DNA from: Hepatocystis sp. ex Piliocolobus tephrosceles
Lineage: Eukaryota > Apicomplexa > Aconoidasida > Haemosporida > Plasmodiidae
NCBI GenBank assembly: GCA_902459845.2
Contig: CABPSV020000250.1
Location: 1 to 21,184, forward strand
Direction: 5' to 3'
Length of the DNA stretch: 21,184 bases
Shown here: positions 1 to 9,780 of the stretch, piece by piece
How the letters are laid out: each line of letters begins with the position of its first letter
How positions within the stretch are numbered: position 1 is the stretch's first letter
Translations under genes and position numbers: made by a program
The notes under the pieces: model-generated
The model's database searches: none
What the model was told of the DNA's origin: nothing
What the model saw: only the letters and a program-made list of their open reading frames with translations

Positions 1-3000
1 CCTCAAATTTTAATGTTGATTCATCTGATACAAATTGTATGAAAAAATTACTATCTGAAACATTTAACACAACTTTGAATGAAAAAAAAAAAAAAAAATT
101 ATGTTTTTGTAATATGTTAACTGATGAAAATGACCATGTTTATATGGCTAGAAAATATAGTGTTAGACATGTTTTAGGAGTTGTACAAGAGATTAATGAA
201 AATATACATATAATTGTTAATTTAAAATACAACAGTTTTGATGCAATAGATGAAGTTAGAAAACAAATCATTTCTAACATATTAAACACTGTTAGTATTA
301 ATAATTATATTATATTATTAACAAAGATTATAAATTTAACAGTATATTGTCGTACATTTCAATGTTTATATGATTTTAGATTTACTCGTGCTTATTGTGA
401 AATAATGAAAAAAAAAACTCCTTCTTCTTTTAATAAAAGTGATGGTGGTAATGGTGGTAGTGGTGGTAATGGTGGTAGTGGTGGTAGTGGTAGTAGTGGT
501 AGTAGTGGTAGTAGTGGTAGTAGTGGTGGTAGTGGTAGTAATGGTGGTAATGGTGGTAGTGGTAGTAGTGGTAGTAATGGTGGTAGTGGTGGTAGTAGTA
601 GTAGTGGTGCCGTTTTAATGGAAAATACAACTAATAAAAATAAAAATGAAAAATGCTTTGAAAAGGTGAAGGGAATATTAAAAGGGGATGAGATGCAAGA
701 ATGTCAGTTAAAAAAACAGATTAGTAACTATTTAAATATTTTAAATACAAAAAAAGAGAATTTAAAAATAGGAAACCAAACAAATGGTTGTGAGGTATTT
801 AACTATACAGATAAAATTCCAATAAGCAATAATGTTGATAGTGGTAGTAGTGGTGGTGGTACCCCTATGAACCATGATAGTGAGCATTTAAAATATTCTG
901 GATTTAAATATATACCTGATGGATTAAGAAAGCGACTTTACGAAAGGTATAACGATTATCAACTGAATGCTATTAATAACTGTCTTATAAATAATGGTAT
1001 AATTTTAATTCATGGTCCACCAGGTACTGGAAAGACTTCAACTATTTTAGGTATAGTTAGTGCATTACTTTATTATAACGATAGTTCTAATAAAAAAGTT
1101 AAAAATAAACGAACAAATAAAAGTGCATATTCTTATTTAGATGAAAAAAAAGAATACAATTTGAATATGTTTAATAATTTTAATCCTGATGTAGAAAGTT
1201 TTTCAAATTCTAACTCTTCTTTTAACATTGAAGTTGAATGTAATCAGGATAACAGTTTTAGAGCTATCGAATATGAAGATTGTTTTCATTATATAAATAT
1301 GAATTATGAAAATCTTAGTAATGTTTATAATATAAAAAAAAAAAAAAAAAAAGAAGATAAATCATTAGCTAGTTTATACGAAATGCATTTAAGTATTATG
1401 CATGCTTCACATAGATTGTCTATAATTAAAAAAGATGTGGATGAAGAACATACAACAATTAATGAAAATGTTGAAATTGAAGAAAAATATAATAAATATT
1501 ATGTTCGTATATATAAATTATTATATTTAATTAAATATTGTTTTTTATTTAATAAAATAATGAATATGTTTTCAAAAGTGTTAGATCATATTAAAGAACA
1601 ATCAGGTTTTATAGCATATAATAATTCGGATTATTATGCAAAAGAACAAATATTACTACAAATCAATTATTTGAATGATTTTTATGTTTCTTTATTTGAA
1701 AAAATATGTACAGAATCAGAAGATTTTATATCAAAATTGGTAATAATGGAGTTCTTATTTTTACATATGTCATACAATACGGAGAATTTAAATGGAGCAA
1801 AATTCCGAGATGGAATGTACAATGATCAATTTAGTGATGAACCGATTTATCGAAAAGATAGCGAACGTACTGTAATATATGACAACTGGGTCGCAACAAA
1901 TGGTACCGCAATAAATGGTGCCATAAAAAGCGGTGCCACAACAAATGGTGCCAGAACAAGCGGTGCCACAAATAGAACGAACATAATTGAAAGAACTTTA
2001 GAAAGACAAAAAAAAAATAAAGAAAACTGTTTTATAAATAAGAAAATATTAATATGTGCCGCTTCTAATGCTGCAATTGATGAAATACTAAAAAGATTAA
2101 CTTCTACAGAAGCTGGTATATTAGATAAGAATGGAGAACCATTCAATCCAGTTGTGACAAGATTAGGAAGTAATGTAAGTCTTGAATTAATTGAGTATGA
2201 AATTGAATTTAAAAATGCTTTATTTACATGTTTAAACGGTCCTTCTAAAAATTCCAAAAAAAATATTTTAAACAGTACTACTATTATATGTGCTACTTTA
2301 TCAGCTTGTAGTACTACATTAATGTATGATAATGTACATAAATTCGATGCAATAATTATTGATGAAGCATCACAATGTGTGGAAGTAGATACACTTATAC
2401 CACTATCTTTTAATAGTAGTAAAATAATTTTTGTAGGGGATCAAAAACAATTACCTGCAACTGTTTTTTCTAAATATGCCATAAAAAATAATTACAAAAG
2501 ATCATTGTTTGATAGATTACAAATAAATAAAAACTTGGAAGAACAAAAATATAATTTATTATTAATTCAGTATAGAATGCATCCACATATATCTCTATGT
2601 CCTAATACATATTTTTATAATAGTAAAATTGTCGATGCAGATTATTTTTTATTTATGTTAGCAAAAGAAATAGAATTAAATAAGTTTATTCATAATTCGA
2701 ATATGGACAGAGATTATAATAAGAAACAACCTATGTATTTGTGTAATATAAATGAAGATGTAGAAAGAATAAAAGATACAGATAGTAAAGAAATTACATT
2801 AAATAAAGAGTTAGATAACATCTTATTCCAATTTAATATATTTGAATATTTAAAAAAAACATTTGGAGATGTACCTTATAATTTAAGTGATATAAAACTA
2901 TATGAAAAAAATAATTCTAAAATGAACTGGTTTATTATTCCATTGTTAAGACATAATATTTTTTATGACATTCAATTTTCAAAAAATAAACAAATAAAAA

Positions 3001-3312
3001 GTTCATACATTAATATTGATGAAACTGAAATAGTTTTACAATTTATTGAATTTTTAGGTTGTATATTTATGTCTGAAGAAATACCAAATTGGTGTAAAAA
3101 GATAGGTATTATCACACCATACGCAACTGAAAAATATTTTTTAAAATCTCAAATAAATGATATTTTAATGAAATTAAATTATAACAGCTCTAATGATTTT
3201 ATTGATATAGGAACTGTAGATGGGTATCAAGGGACTGAAAAGGAAATAATAATATTTGTTTGTGTAAGAACATCTGGTCGTACAAAGGAAGTAGAAAAAA
3301 AAAAAAAAAAGG

Positions 3313-3343
<31 letters not shown>

Positions 3344-4970
3344 TTCTAGTAACAATGGTGATAATATTGTTGATAGTATTGGTGATAGTATTATTGATAG
3401 TATTGGTGATAGTATTGTTGATAGTAGTGTTGATAGTAGTGGTGAACATAGTTCATATTCTGAAAGCAGAAGCACAGATGAATTATTATCAAGTGATGAT
3501 GAAAAAAATATAAATTGGGATGAATGTACAAATTTCTTTTCAGATCCTAGACGTTTAAATGTGGCATTAACAAGAGCTAAATGTAATTTATTTATTTTTG
3601 GTAATAGTAAGTTTTTAAAACAGTGTGATACTTGGGATAAAATTATTAATTATTATGAAAATAATAATAAAACTATAAAAATTGCTGAAAATGTATTTAA
3701 TACTTGTAAAAAAAGGTTACCTGAAAATGTTACTAATGATGACATTTATGGTTTTCAAAAAAAAAATAATAATAGCAGTAGTAATAATAGCAGTAGTAAT
3801 AATAGTAGTAGCAGTAGTAATAATAACAGTAGTAATAGCAGTAGTAATAACAGTAGTAATAATAGTAGTAGTAATAATAGTAGTAGTAATAACAGTAGTA
3901 ATAACAGTAGTAATAATAACAGTAGTAATAATAACAGTAGTAATAGTATAGTAAATATAAAAAATAATGAACAACCTATTTATAAATCGGATATAATTTC
4001 TTCCAATATTAATAATATAAATTTTAAAAATGTAAATAAAAAAAAATCAAATTGTTCAACATATTATCATAATTTACAAGAAATAATTAAACAAACATTT
4101 GCAGAAAAAAAATATGTTTGTAACTTAACAGATTTACTTGGATCGTGCAATTTATTATATTATACGCAAAATATTTCAGATTCAATAATGGATAATGATG
4201 AAGATGATGTTTTTAATATGACTTCTAATATGTCATTAGATGAAACAGAAAAAGAATTAAATAGTATACATAAAACCAAATTAAATAAACAAAAAACAAA
4301 TTATTTCGAATGTACAACACAGTTTGATAATTTTAAAGAACTTGAAACAAAAAAAATGAAAAATGATATTTTAAATAAAACTGTTATAAAAATAAAACAA
4401 TGTTTATATAATAATAATACATATTTTAATATAAATGAGGTAAGTAAAGAATTGAAAAATGAAATAATAATATCAGATTATTCAAAAGGAATAACAGATA
4501 GTTATACAAATGTATATATATCAAAAATATGTAATGTAATGAAAGAATTGAAAAAAGAACTATTTATTATAAAAAAATGTTTATATCAGAAAGATTATAA
4601 AAATATTTATAATACGAACAATAATAATATCAGTAACAACAGTAGCAATAACAGTAGCAATAACAGTAACAGTAACAACAGTAAAAGTAACAGTAACAGT
4701 AAAAGTAATAACAATGTTATTGCTTCTAGTTTAAGTCCTGACACAGATTTAACAAATAATATAAATAATAATATTAATAACAAACAGTCAGAACTTACAG
4801 AACATCAAACAACAATAAAAAAAACATCCATTTCAAGTGAATATGAGATTTATATAAAAAATAATAATTATTTTATTAAAGAACTTATTAAATATTGTAA
4901 TTCTAATGAACGCCTTTTTTTTGTTTTGAGTAACATTTTCCCTAACTTTTCCAAAAAATTTTTAAATTAA
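1..4970 (+). CDS. SEN1: SEN1/senataxin-like superfamily 1 helicase, 5' partial
   Basis: The frame is open from base 3 to the TAA at 4968-4970 and continues left of the window, so the N-terminus is missing; the first Met inside is at 39 (residue 1 below). Helicase motifs are seen in order: Walker A GPPGTGKT (326-333), motif Ia-like CAASNAAIDEI (about 672-682), Walker B DEAS (775-778), GDQKQLP (800-806), QYRMHP (844-849), VDGYQGTE (1060-1067) and DPRRLNVALTRAK (1169-1181). Motif spacing and wording match the UPF1-like SF1B group, closest to Sen1/senataxin, enzymes known to unwind RNA/DNA hybrids, terminate transcription and act in RNA processing. Low-complexity blocks interrupt it: Gly/Ser (136-190), about 335 residues between motifs I and Ia, a Lys/Asp-Ser block between motifs V and VI, and Asn/Ser near the C-terminus. 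No intron is visible. Another UPF1-like helicase is possible but fits less well. The nuclear role is inferred. Confidence 0.9.
444..608 (+). repeat. In-frame GGT/AGT/AAT trinucleotide tract (Gly/Ser-rich)
   Basis: Fifty-five consecutive codons are only GGT, AGT or AAT, giving a Gly/Ser/Asn linker in the helicase (residues 136-190). It sits before the helicase core and probably forms a flexible, unstructured spacer. Gly/Ser runs are less usual than Asn runs in Plasmodium proteins. The three codons are joined by single A-to-G changes. Confidence 0.95.
1890..1975 (+). repeat. Degenerate 15-bp minisatellite in helicase insertion
   Basis: Imperfect 15-bp units containing AATGGTGCC or AGCGGTGCC repeat about five times and encode variants of T-N-G-A and T-S-G-A. 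They lie within the insertion that separates helicase motifs I and Ia. GCC and AGC codons make this stretch richer in G+C than the surrounding sequence. Confidence 0.8.
3295..3341 (+). repeat. Coding poly(A) tracts, A16-GG-A29, encoding poly-lysine
   Basis: A 16-base A run, GG, then a 29-base A run lie in frame between helicase motifs V and VI and encode an almost pure lysine block around residues 1087-1101. The frame stays open across it and resumes in the conserved motif VI, so the run length shown is compatible with a functional gene. Long coding A runs are tolerated in Plasmodium. Confidence 0.95.
3372..3443 (+). repeat. 12-bp in-frame repeat, D-S-I/S-G/I/V units
   Basis: Six consecutive 12-bp units encode DSIG, DSII, DSIG, DSIV, DSSV and DSSG (residues 1112-1135). 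The block directly follows the lysine tract, so the insertion between motifs V and VI is a basic segment joined to an acidic/polar one. Confidence 0.9.
3765..3947 (+). repeat. Asn/Ser low-complexity tract (AAT/AAC/AGT/AGC)
   Basis: Sixty-one codons are only Asn or Ser (residues 1243-1303), just after the helicase core. A typical Plasmodium low-complexity segment, probably disordered. Confidence 0.95.
4614..4715 (+). repeat. Second Asn/Ser tract near the helicase C-terminus
   Basis: AAT, AAC and AGT/AGC codons, with a few ATC and AAA, encode an Asn/Ser block in the C-terminal tail. The boundaries are approximate because the ends are degenerate. Confidence 0.85.
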
Positions 4971-5007
4971 TTAATAGCATGTTTGAAAATGAGTTAACAA
5001 AAAAAAA

Positions 5008-5191
5008 GTGACAGACATAAGGAAAAAAAAGTGACAGACATAAGGAAAAAAAAGTGACAGACATAAGGAAAAAAAAGTAACAGACATAAAGAAAAAAAAG
5101 TAACAGACATAAGGAAAAAAAAGTGACAGACATAAGGAAAAAAAAGTAACAGACATAAAGAAAAAAAAGTAACAGACATAAGGAAAAAAAA
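5008..5191 (+). repeat. 23-bp minisatellite, 8 units
   Basis: Eight consecutive 23-bp units, each GTRACAGACATAARG followed by eight A, begin 37 bases after the helicase stop codon. Units differ at only two sites (GTG/GTA and AGG/AAG). Units 3-4-5 and 6-7-8 carry the same variant order, which makes a 69-bp higher-order duplication. It lies in the likely 3' UTR of the helicase. Minus-strand frames across it are open but only reflect the repeat, so I do not call a gene. Confidence 0.95.
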
Positions 5192-5200
5192 GTTCTAGAT

Positions 5201-5214
5201 GGGGAGGGGGGTGG
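5201..5214 (+). other. Isolated G-rich patch
   Basis: GGGG-A-GGGGGG-TGG stands just after the minisatellite in a very AT-rich region. It would be in the 3' UTR of the helicase mRNA. Function unknown; with so little loop sequence it is not a clear quadruplex. Confidence 0.5.
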
Positions 5215-5222
5215 TTGTTCAT

Positions 5223-5754
5223 ACCTAGTTGAGTTTTAAATGTGTTAATTTTTATTAAATCCTATAATTTTGGTTAAACCGAGTTATGTTAGCTTTAATC
5301 ATTTTTATTTTCTCCACATATACACATACTTATACACATAATGTTTCATTTTAAAACCCATTTTGATCAATGCTACTTGTTGAGGATACTAAAAATTCTT
5401 ACTATTTTTTACTCTTATTAATTATTAAGTTTATTTTATATTTTTTTAATAAAAAGGTAGCATGCAGAATCGTTACATATACACATGTCGTGCATATGTT
5501 TATATATATATATATATATATATATTTTTACACATTTTTATATATTTTTATTTTTATATATATTTTTATATATATATATTTTTTTTTTTTTTTTTTTTTT
5601 TAATACGGTTTTAACGGTCATTAAAAACCAACATTATAACTTTATAAAACTGAATGAAATCAACACTATCAGTATATTATATATAATATAATGCATAGTT
5701 TTTTTTTTTTTTTTTTTTTCAGTTATTTTCATAATAAGAACATAAAACAAATTG

Positions 5755-5825
<71 letters not shown>

Positions 5826-5866
5826 CAAATAAATAAATAAGTCATCAATACACAACGTGTTCACAT

Positions 5867-5901
<35 letters not shown>

Positions 5902-5922
5902 TGGGAGAAGGGGGGTAAAAAA
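5223..5922. other. Convergent intergenic region without a gene
   Basis: This is the shared 3' flank of the helicase (plus) and PI31 (minus). It holds (TA)n tracts near 5500-5525 and 5870-5898, T runs near 5579-5601 and 5699-5719, and a long A run at 5760-5824. Short open frames here are made of homopolymers and TA repeats. It probably contains both polyadenylation sites, but I cannot place them. Confidence 0.7.
5760..5824 (+). repeat. 65-base uninterrupted A run
   Basis: Sixty-five consecutive A residues, the longest homopolymer in the window. The exact length may be uncertain, because such runs are hard to sequence and assemble. Confidence 0.9.
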
Positions 5923-6849
5923 TTAAAAGGGAAACTTATTTTGAAATTCAAAATGTTTAAGTCCATCAGCATTTGGCTCCTGTCCGAAAGGGCCTATAGG
6001 ATCGTAGCGCAAATTTTGAGGATTAAAAAACATATTGTTAGGTCCGACTAATAATCCATCTGGTTTTAAAATATGATCGCCTTGTTTAAAATTCGGAAGG
6101 AGATTATTCATAGGTATAGGGTCTTTATCATTAAAATAGTTAGCATTATTACTATTTGGTAAAAATTGTGGATTTATATTTTTGTGTGGGTTAGGATTTA
6201 TAGTATTAAAGATAGTTGGTTGATTGTTTGAACATTTATTTATATTATTTATGTCGTTATTTATGTTTTTTTTTTTTATCATATTAATTAACACATGAGT
6301 GTGAAATATTTTTTCTAATTTTTCTATATTAATTATTTTTTCTAATTTTTCTGTATTAATTATTTGTTCTAATTTGTTTGTATCTTGTTTATTTTCACTA
6401 TTACTAGTAACAGAAGAAATGTTATCATTTACATATTCATCAATACTAATAGTAACAGAATTTACTACATTTGGAGAAGCTAGATCAATAACCTGAACGA
6501 TTAACGAATTTTCAAGTTTTAATATATTCAAATTAAATATATCATTACTTTCGTTACTCTTATATGTGAAATTATAATTATTTGAATTGTTTTTCCAATT
6601 CGGATCTAATATTATTCTGCTAATTATAAATTCATTATCTTTATTACCAGTTATGTATTTTATAAAACCATTCGTAAATTGTATTTTATCATTTTTTGAT
6701 AGCCACTTATTTGTTTCTTCTTTTTTTATATGGTAAACAAAATTATTATCCAAAATACAACCATGAAAAAATAAAACCAAAATATCTTCTTTTCTTAAAC
6801 TGCTATTATTTAACTTTATAAGTTCTTTAAAAGTGTTATGTTCTTTCAT
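5923..6849 (-). CDS. PI31: PI31-like proteasome regulator
   Basis: A single-exon gene of 308 residues. PI31 family proteins bind the 20S proteasome and modulate its activity, assembly or transport. The last 44 residues are diagnostic: GLLVGPNNMFF followed by RYDPIGPFGQEPNADGLKHF, the Gly/Pro-rich DPxGP pattern of the PI31 C-terminal domain. Residues 1 to about 160 have the length and alternating hydrophobic pattern of the N-terminal FP (Fbxo7/PI31) domain, including LFFHGCILDNNF and WLSKNDKIQFTNGF; this part of the call is weaker. Between them is a low-complexity linker with three 9-residue repeats (KLEQIINTE, KLEKIINIE, KLEKIFHTH). The protein ends in NKFPF, so the C-terminal hydrophobic-Tyr-X tail known from human PI31 is not visible. 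Length is close to human PI31 (about 270 residues). It is convergent with the helicase and divergent from mL43. Confidence 0.85.
   Translation of the reverse strand: MKEHNTFKELIKLNNSSLRKEDILVLFFHGCILDNNFVYHIKKEETNKWLSKNDKIQFTNGFIKYITGNKDNEFIISRIILDPNWKNNSNNYNFTYKSNESNDIFNLNILKLENSLIVQVIDLASPNVVNSVTISIDEYVNDNISSVTSNSENKQDTNKLEQIINTEKLEKIINIEKLEKIFHTHVLINMIKKKNINNDINNINKCSNNQPTIFNTINPNPHKNINPQFLPNSNNANYFNDKDPIPMNNLLPNFKQGDHILKPDGLLVGPNNMFFNPQNLRYDPIGPFGQEPNADGLKHFEFQNKFPF
6307..6373 (-). repeat. 27-bp in-frame repeat in the PI31 linker
   Basis: About two and a half copies of a 27-bp unit encode the 9-residue repeats KLEQIINTE / KLEKIINIE / KLEKIFHTH. It may form a short amphipathic helix in the linker. 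Confidence 0.8.
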
Positions 6850-6875
6850 TCTTGTAGAAGTGTGTAAACATGCGT

Positions 6876-6910
<35 letters not shown>

Positions 6911-7530
6911 ATTCAATTTGAATATAAATATATTAATATACAAAATAGGAATTAGGTTAATTGATACGAGATAACACTAAACTGTTTGCAAAAACGATTG
7001 TGTGTGTGTGTGTATATATGTATATATGGGGGGTGTGAAGGAAATGGGCGTATAGTTGCAAAAAGTTAAAAAAAACTGAGTAATATAAAGCTTAAAAAAA
7101 AAAAATCTCTAAATGAGTGTAGATATATATACGTCTATGTGTACATATGTTAAATAACTTTTATTTGAAAAAATAAAAAAAAAGGTTCAAATACAGGATT
7201 GTAAGTAAAGAGTTGAAAGTAAAGAGTTGAAAGTGGAGTGTTAAATTCAAAGAAAAAAAAAAAATTACATTTTACGGGCAAATTTTCTGTTTCTTAAAAA
7301 TCACTCGAAACTGTTTTGCTTGGCGTCTTTTATTTGTCAGTTCAATATACAAAATTAAAAAGTTATAATCACAAAAAAAAATAAAAAATAAAAATGTACG
7401 TCATTTATATATATATAAGTATTTATATATACGCATGTGAATATTCAGATATAATTATTTATACAATCACGTAGCAAACAAGTAACAAACACGTAACATC
7501 AATGCGTCATCATTCTCTTCCCCAAAAAAG

Positions 7531-7584
<54 letters not shown>

Positions 7585-8361
7585 AATAGCTGTTAATCCA
7601 CAAATATTTAAAATATCTTAGCATGTAATTCATATTTAAATATTTAAAGCAGAAAAAAAAAAATAAATAAAAATTCGAAAAAAAAAAAAATTAAAAATAT
7701 AATAATTATTTAAAATAAAACGTAAAAAAAAAAAAATGATTTATTGTAGGCAGTATATAATTTTTACTCAAATGTTATATATACGTGCGAACATACATAT
7801 ATAAATGTTTATTTTTTTATAAAAAAAATTATGCCATTATAGTACGACTTAAGTTGCTTGGTTTCTCTTTTTAAACATTTTTAAGGACATAGCAATAGCA
7901 ATGTGATGCAATATGATAGCAATATAATAACAATATATTAACAATGTAGTGATAATATAACAAAAAAAAAAAAAAAAAAAATTATAAAATAAAATAAAAT
8001 AAATAGTAAAAATAGGAAAAAGTTGTTACAGTATAATATTAAAATTAAAAGAGAATCACGTTAAAAAAAAAAAAAAAATAAGCTAATACAATAATTTTTA
8101 TTTATTTTTTTTTTTTTTTAAATGTGACTCTCTTTTTTTTTTTGTTTGTTATATATTTTTTTTTTCTTGGCATTACAATTAAAAATAAATTTTTTTTATT
8201 TTTTATTTTTTTTTTTTAAGGTACCTATTTAAGTTTTTAAAACATGTACATGTGTACATACCTATATTTAGGATGTAAAAATGAGTGTATATTAAAGGAA
8301 AGGACATGGGAACAAATGAATTTGTAAATGCTTATATACAGCATATATATGTGTATATAAC

Positions 8362-8398
<37 letters not shown>

Positions 8399-8517
8399 CA
8401 TATATATGTGTTTTTTTAAAACAGAAAAACGTATCTACTAAACGCGTTAATATTATATACAAGTACATGTGTATATAAGTACTTGTTATACTTTTTATTT
8501 TGTATTAATAAAAAAAT
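6850..8517. promoter_or_regulatory. Divergent intergenic region (PI31 / mL43 promoters)
   Basis: About 1.67 kb separates two divergent start codons, so it should hold both promoters and 5' UTRs. I see no gene in it. It contains an A run at 6877-6907 next to the PI31 start, a (TG)7 tract at 6999-7012 followed by a G6 run at 7027-7032, A16 joined to (TA)n at 7531-7582, and T33 at 8363-8395 before the mL43 start. Poly(dA:dT) tracts are typical nucleosome-poor promoter DNA in Plasmodium. No specific transcription factor site is claimed. Confidence 0.6.
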
Positions 8518-8908
8518 ATGTGTTCCAATGGTGTGTATCAATTAAAAAAGATATTATTAAAATACAGTGAAACAGGACATAGTAGTAGGAATGTAAGGTT
8601 TTTTTTGAGATTTATTTTACCAGACTATAAGGAAGAGTATAAACATTTGAATTTTGAAATACAACATGAACAATATGAAGAGCCTTTAGCCATATTTGAA
8701 TATATTAATAATAATAAATACGAAATATCATTAAAAGATGTTAAATCAAAACACATTGTTGATATAATTAATTTATATAAAGATAGTGCTGGAAATAGTG
8801 ATTATTTAAAACATGGGGGTCCTAAAGTTTATTCAAATAAAAGAAGTATCCAGGTAATAGTTGCATTTGTAGTTGTACGGATTTAACAGTGTCTATTTGT
8901 GTTTGATT

Positions 8909-8953
<45 letters not shown>

Positions 8954-9043
8954 CTACCTAATTCTGTTTGTATAACCAATCTGTCTTAGTTTCGTAATTA
9001 TACCTCATCCCCAATACTCTTTTGTATTCATCTAATTTATGCT

Positions 9044-9078
<35 letters not shown>

Positions 9079-9384
9079 GGATTATGGTGCCCTAGTATAT
9101 ATAGCGAACTAAATGCTATTGCTTATTTAAAAAAAAAAAAAAAAAATAATATTAAATTACCTAAATATACAAGAGAGAGTTTAAATTTAAACCATGATGT
9201 TATAAAAGGAAATGGAAGATGGGGTAATGAAAATTTATTTCCTAAGGGATTTGATCAAAAATATTTAAAAAACATTTTTTGTTTTCCATTCGAGAATGCT
9301 TCACAAAAAAAAAATGAACAAGGTGTTAGTTCTGATGCAGATAAAGCACATATTAACTCTTTTTATCAATTTTACAAAAATTAG
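8518..9384 (+). CDS. MRPL43: Mitochondrial large-subunit ribosomal protein L43 (mL43), two exons
   Basis: Exon 1 is 8518-8853 and exon 2 is 9079-9384; joined they give 213 residues. The splice falls between codons, CAG|GTAATA at the donor and T-rich..TTAG|GGA at the acceptor, and produces SIQGLWCPS. The N-terminal half is the thioredoxin-like L51/S25/CI-B8 domain: NGVYQLKKILLKYSETGHSSRNVRFFL matches the mL43 pattern of a basic helix, a Gly-Ser-Ser-Arg turn and RxFL, and the SxQGxW signature recurs after the splice. Mitoribosomal S25 and the complex I B8 subunit share this fold; the NGV..QLK start and the post-splice motif favour mL43, and Plasmodium lacks conventional complex I. Residues from about 130 on are a lineage-specific tail including a Lys run (A17). 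The start at 8518 fits, because family members begin with a similar NGV segment close to the N-terminus. Confidence 0.87.
8854..9078 (+). other. Intron of the mL43 gene
   Basis: A 225-base intron with GTAATA donor and TTTTTTAG acceptor. It holds a (TA)20 tract at 8913-8952 and a 31-base T run (9046-9076) as polypyrimidine tract. Reading through the donor reaches a stop at 8884-8886, so an unspliced transcript would lose the second half of the protein. Confidence 0.88.
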
Positions 9385-9505
9385 AAACGGAACGTTTGCA
9401 TGTAACTCGGATGTTTAGTATGGCTCGGGTGTATGCGCATACATGTATTATGTGGACAAATAGTCGAAAATAATTACTTGTACATATATATATATATATA
9501 CAATT

Positions 9506-9534
<29 letters not shown>
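9385..9534. other. Short convergent spacer
   Basis: Only 150 bases separate the stop codons of mL43 (plus) and the helical-repeat gene (minus). It contains a short TA tract and most of a 30-base T run. The 3' UTRs of the two genes probably overlap. Confidence 0.7.
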
Positions 9535-9538
<4 letters not shown>

Positions 9539-9747
9539 TCTTCATCACAATAAATTTCTTCTATTTTATAATTTTTTTCCGAAAGTGCTTTCTCCTGCAT
9601 TAGTATATCTTCTATTACTTTGGGGTATATATCCATCTATAAAAAATAAATAAATGCGTAGAAATAAAAAGATAAGGTCACATTACAGAATAAAAAAATG
9701 TATTATTTATTGAGCACATGTGAAAAGGGACCATAATTTTTTAAATG

Positions 9748-9780
<33 letters not shown>

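Noticed and set aside
430..630. Minus-strand frame rich in His and Tyr opposite the Gly/Ser tract
   Set aside because: It is the exact complement of the GGT/AGT repeat inside the helicase gene, so a repeat shadow.
1847..2257. A 136-codon minus-strand frame inside the helicase
   Set aside because: It lies opposite conserved helicase motif Ia and has no domain of its own; it looks like an antisense shadow.
5201..5214. Guanine quadruplex
   Set aside because: Four separate G runs of three with loops are not present; only a dense G patch is seen, so I report composition only.
4942..5222. Three overlapping minus-strand frames with repeated MSVTFFSLCL-like units
   Set aside because: All three come from the 23-bp minisatellite, which stays open in every minus frame because 23 is not a multiple of three. 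There is no non-repeat sequence to support a protein.
6850..8517. Possible tRNA or small structured RNA in the divergent region
   Set aside because: I found no cloverleaf, box motifs or GC-rich island; the region is homopolymers and TA/TG repeats.
8854..8886. Unspliced end of mL43 at 8886
   Set aside because: It would remove the GLWCPS part of the family signature, which appears in frame after a clear T-rich acceptor at 9078.
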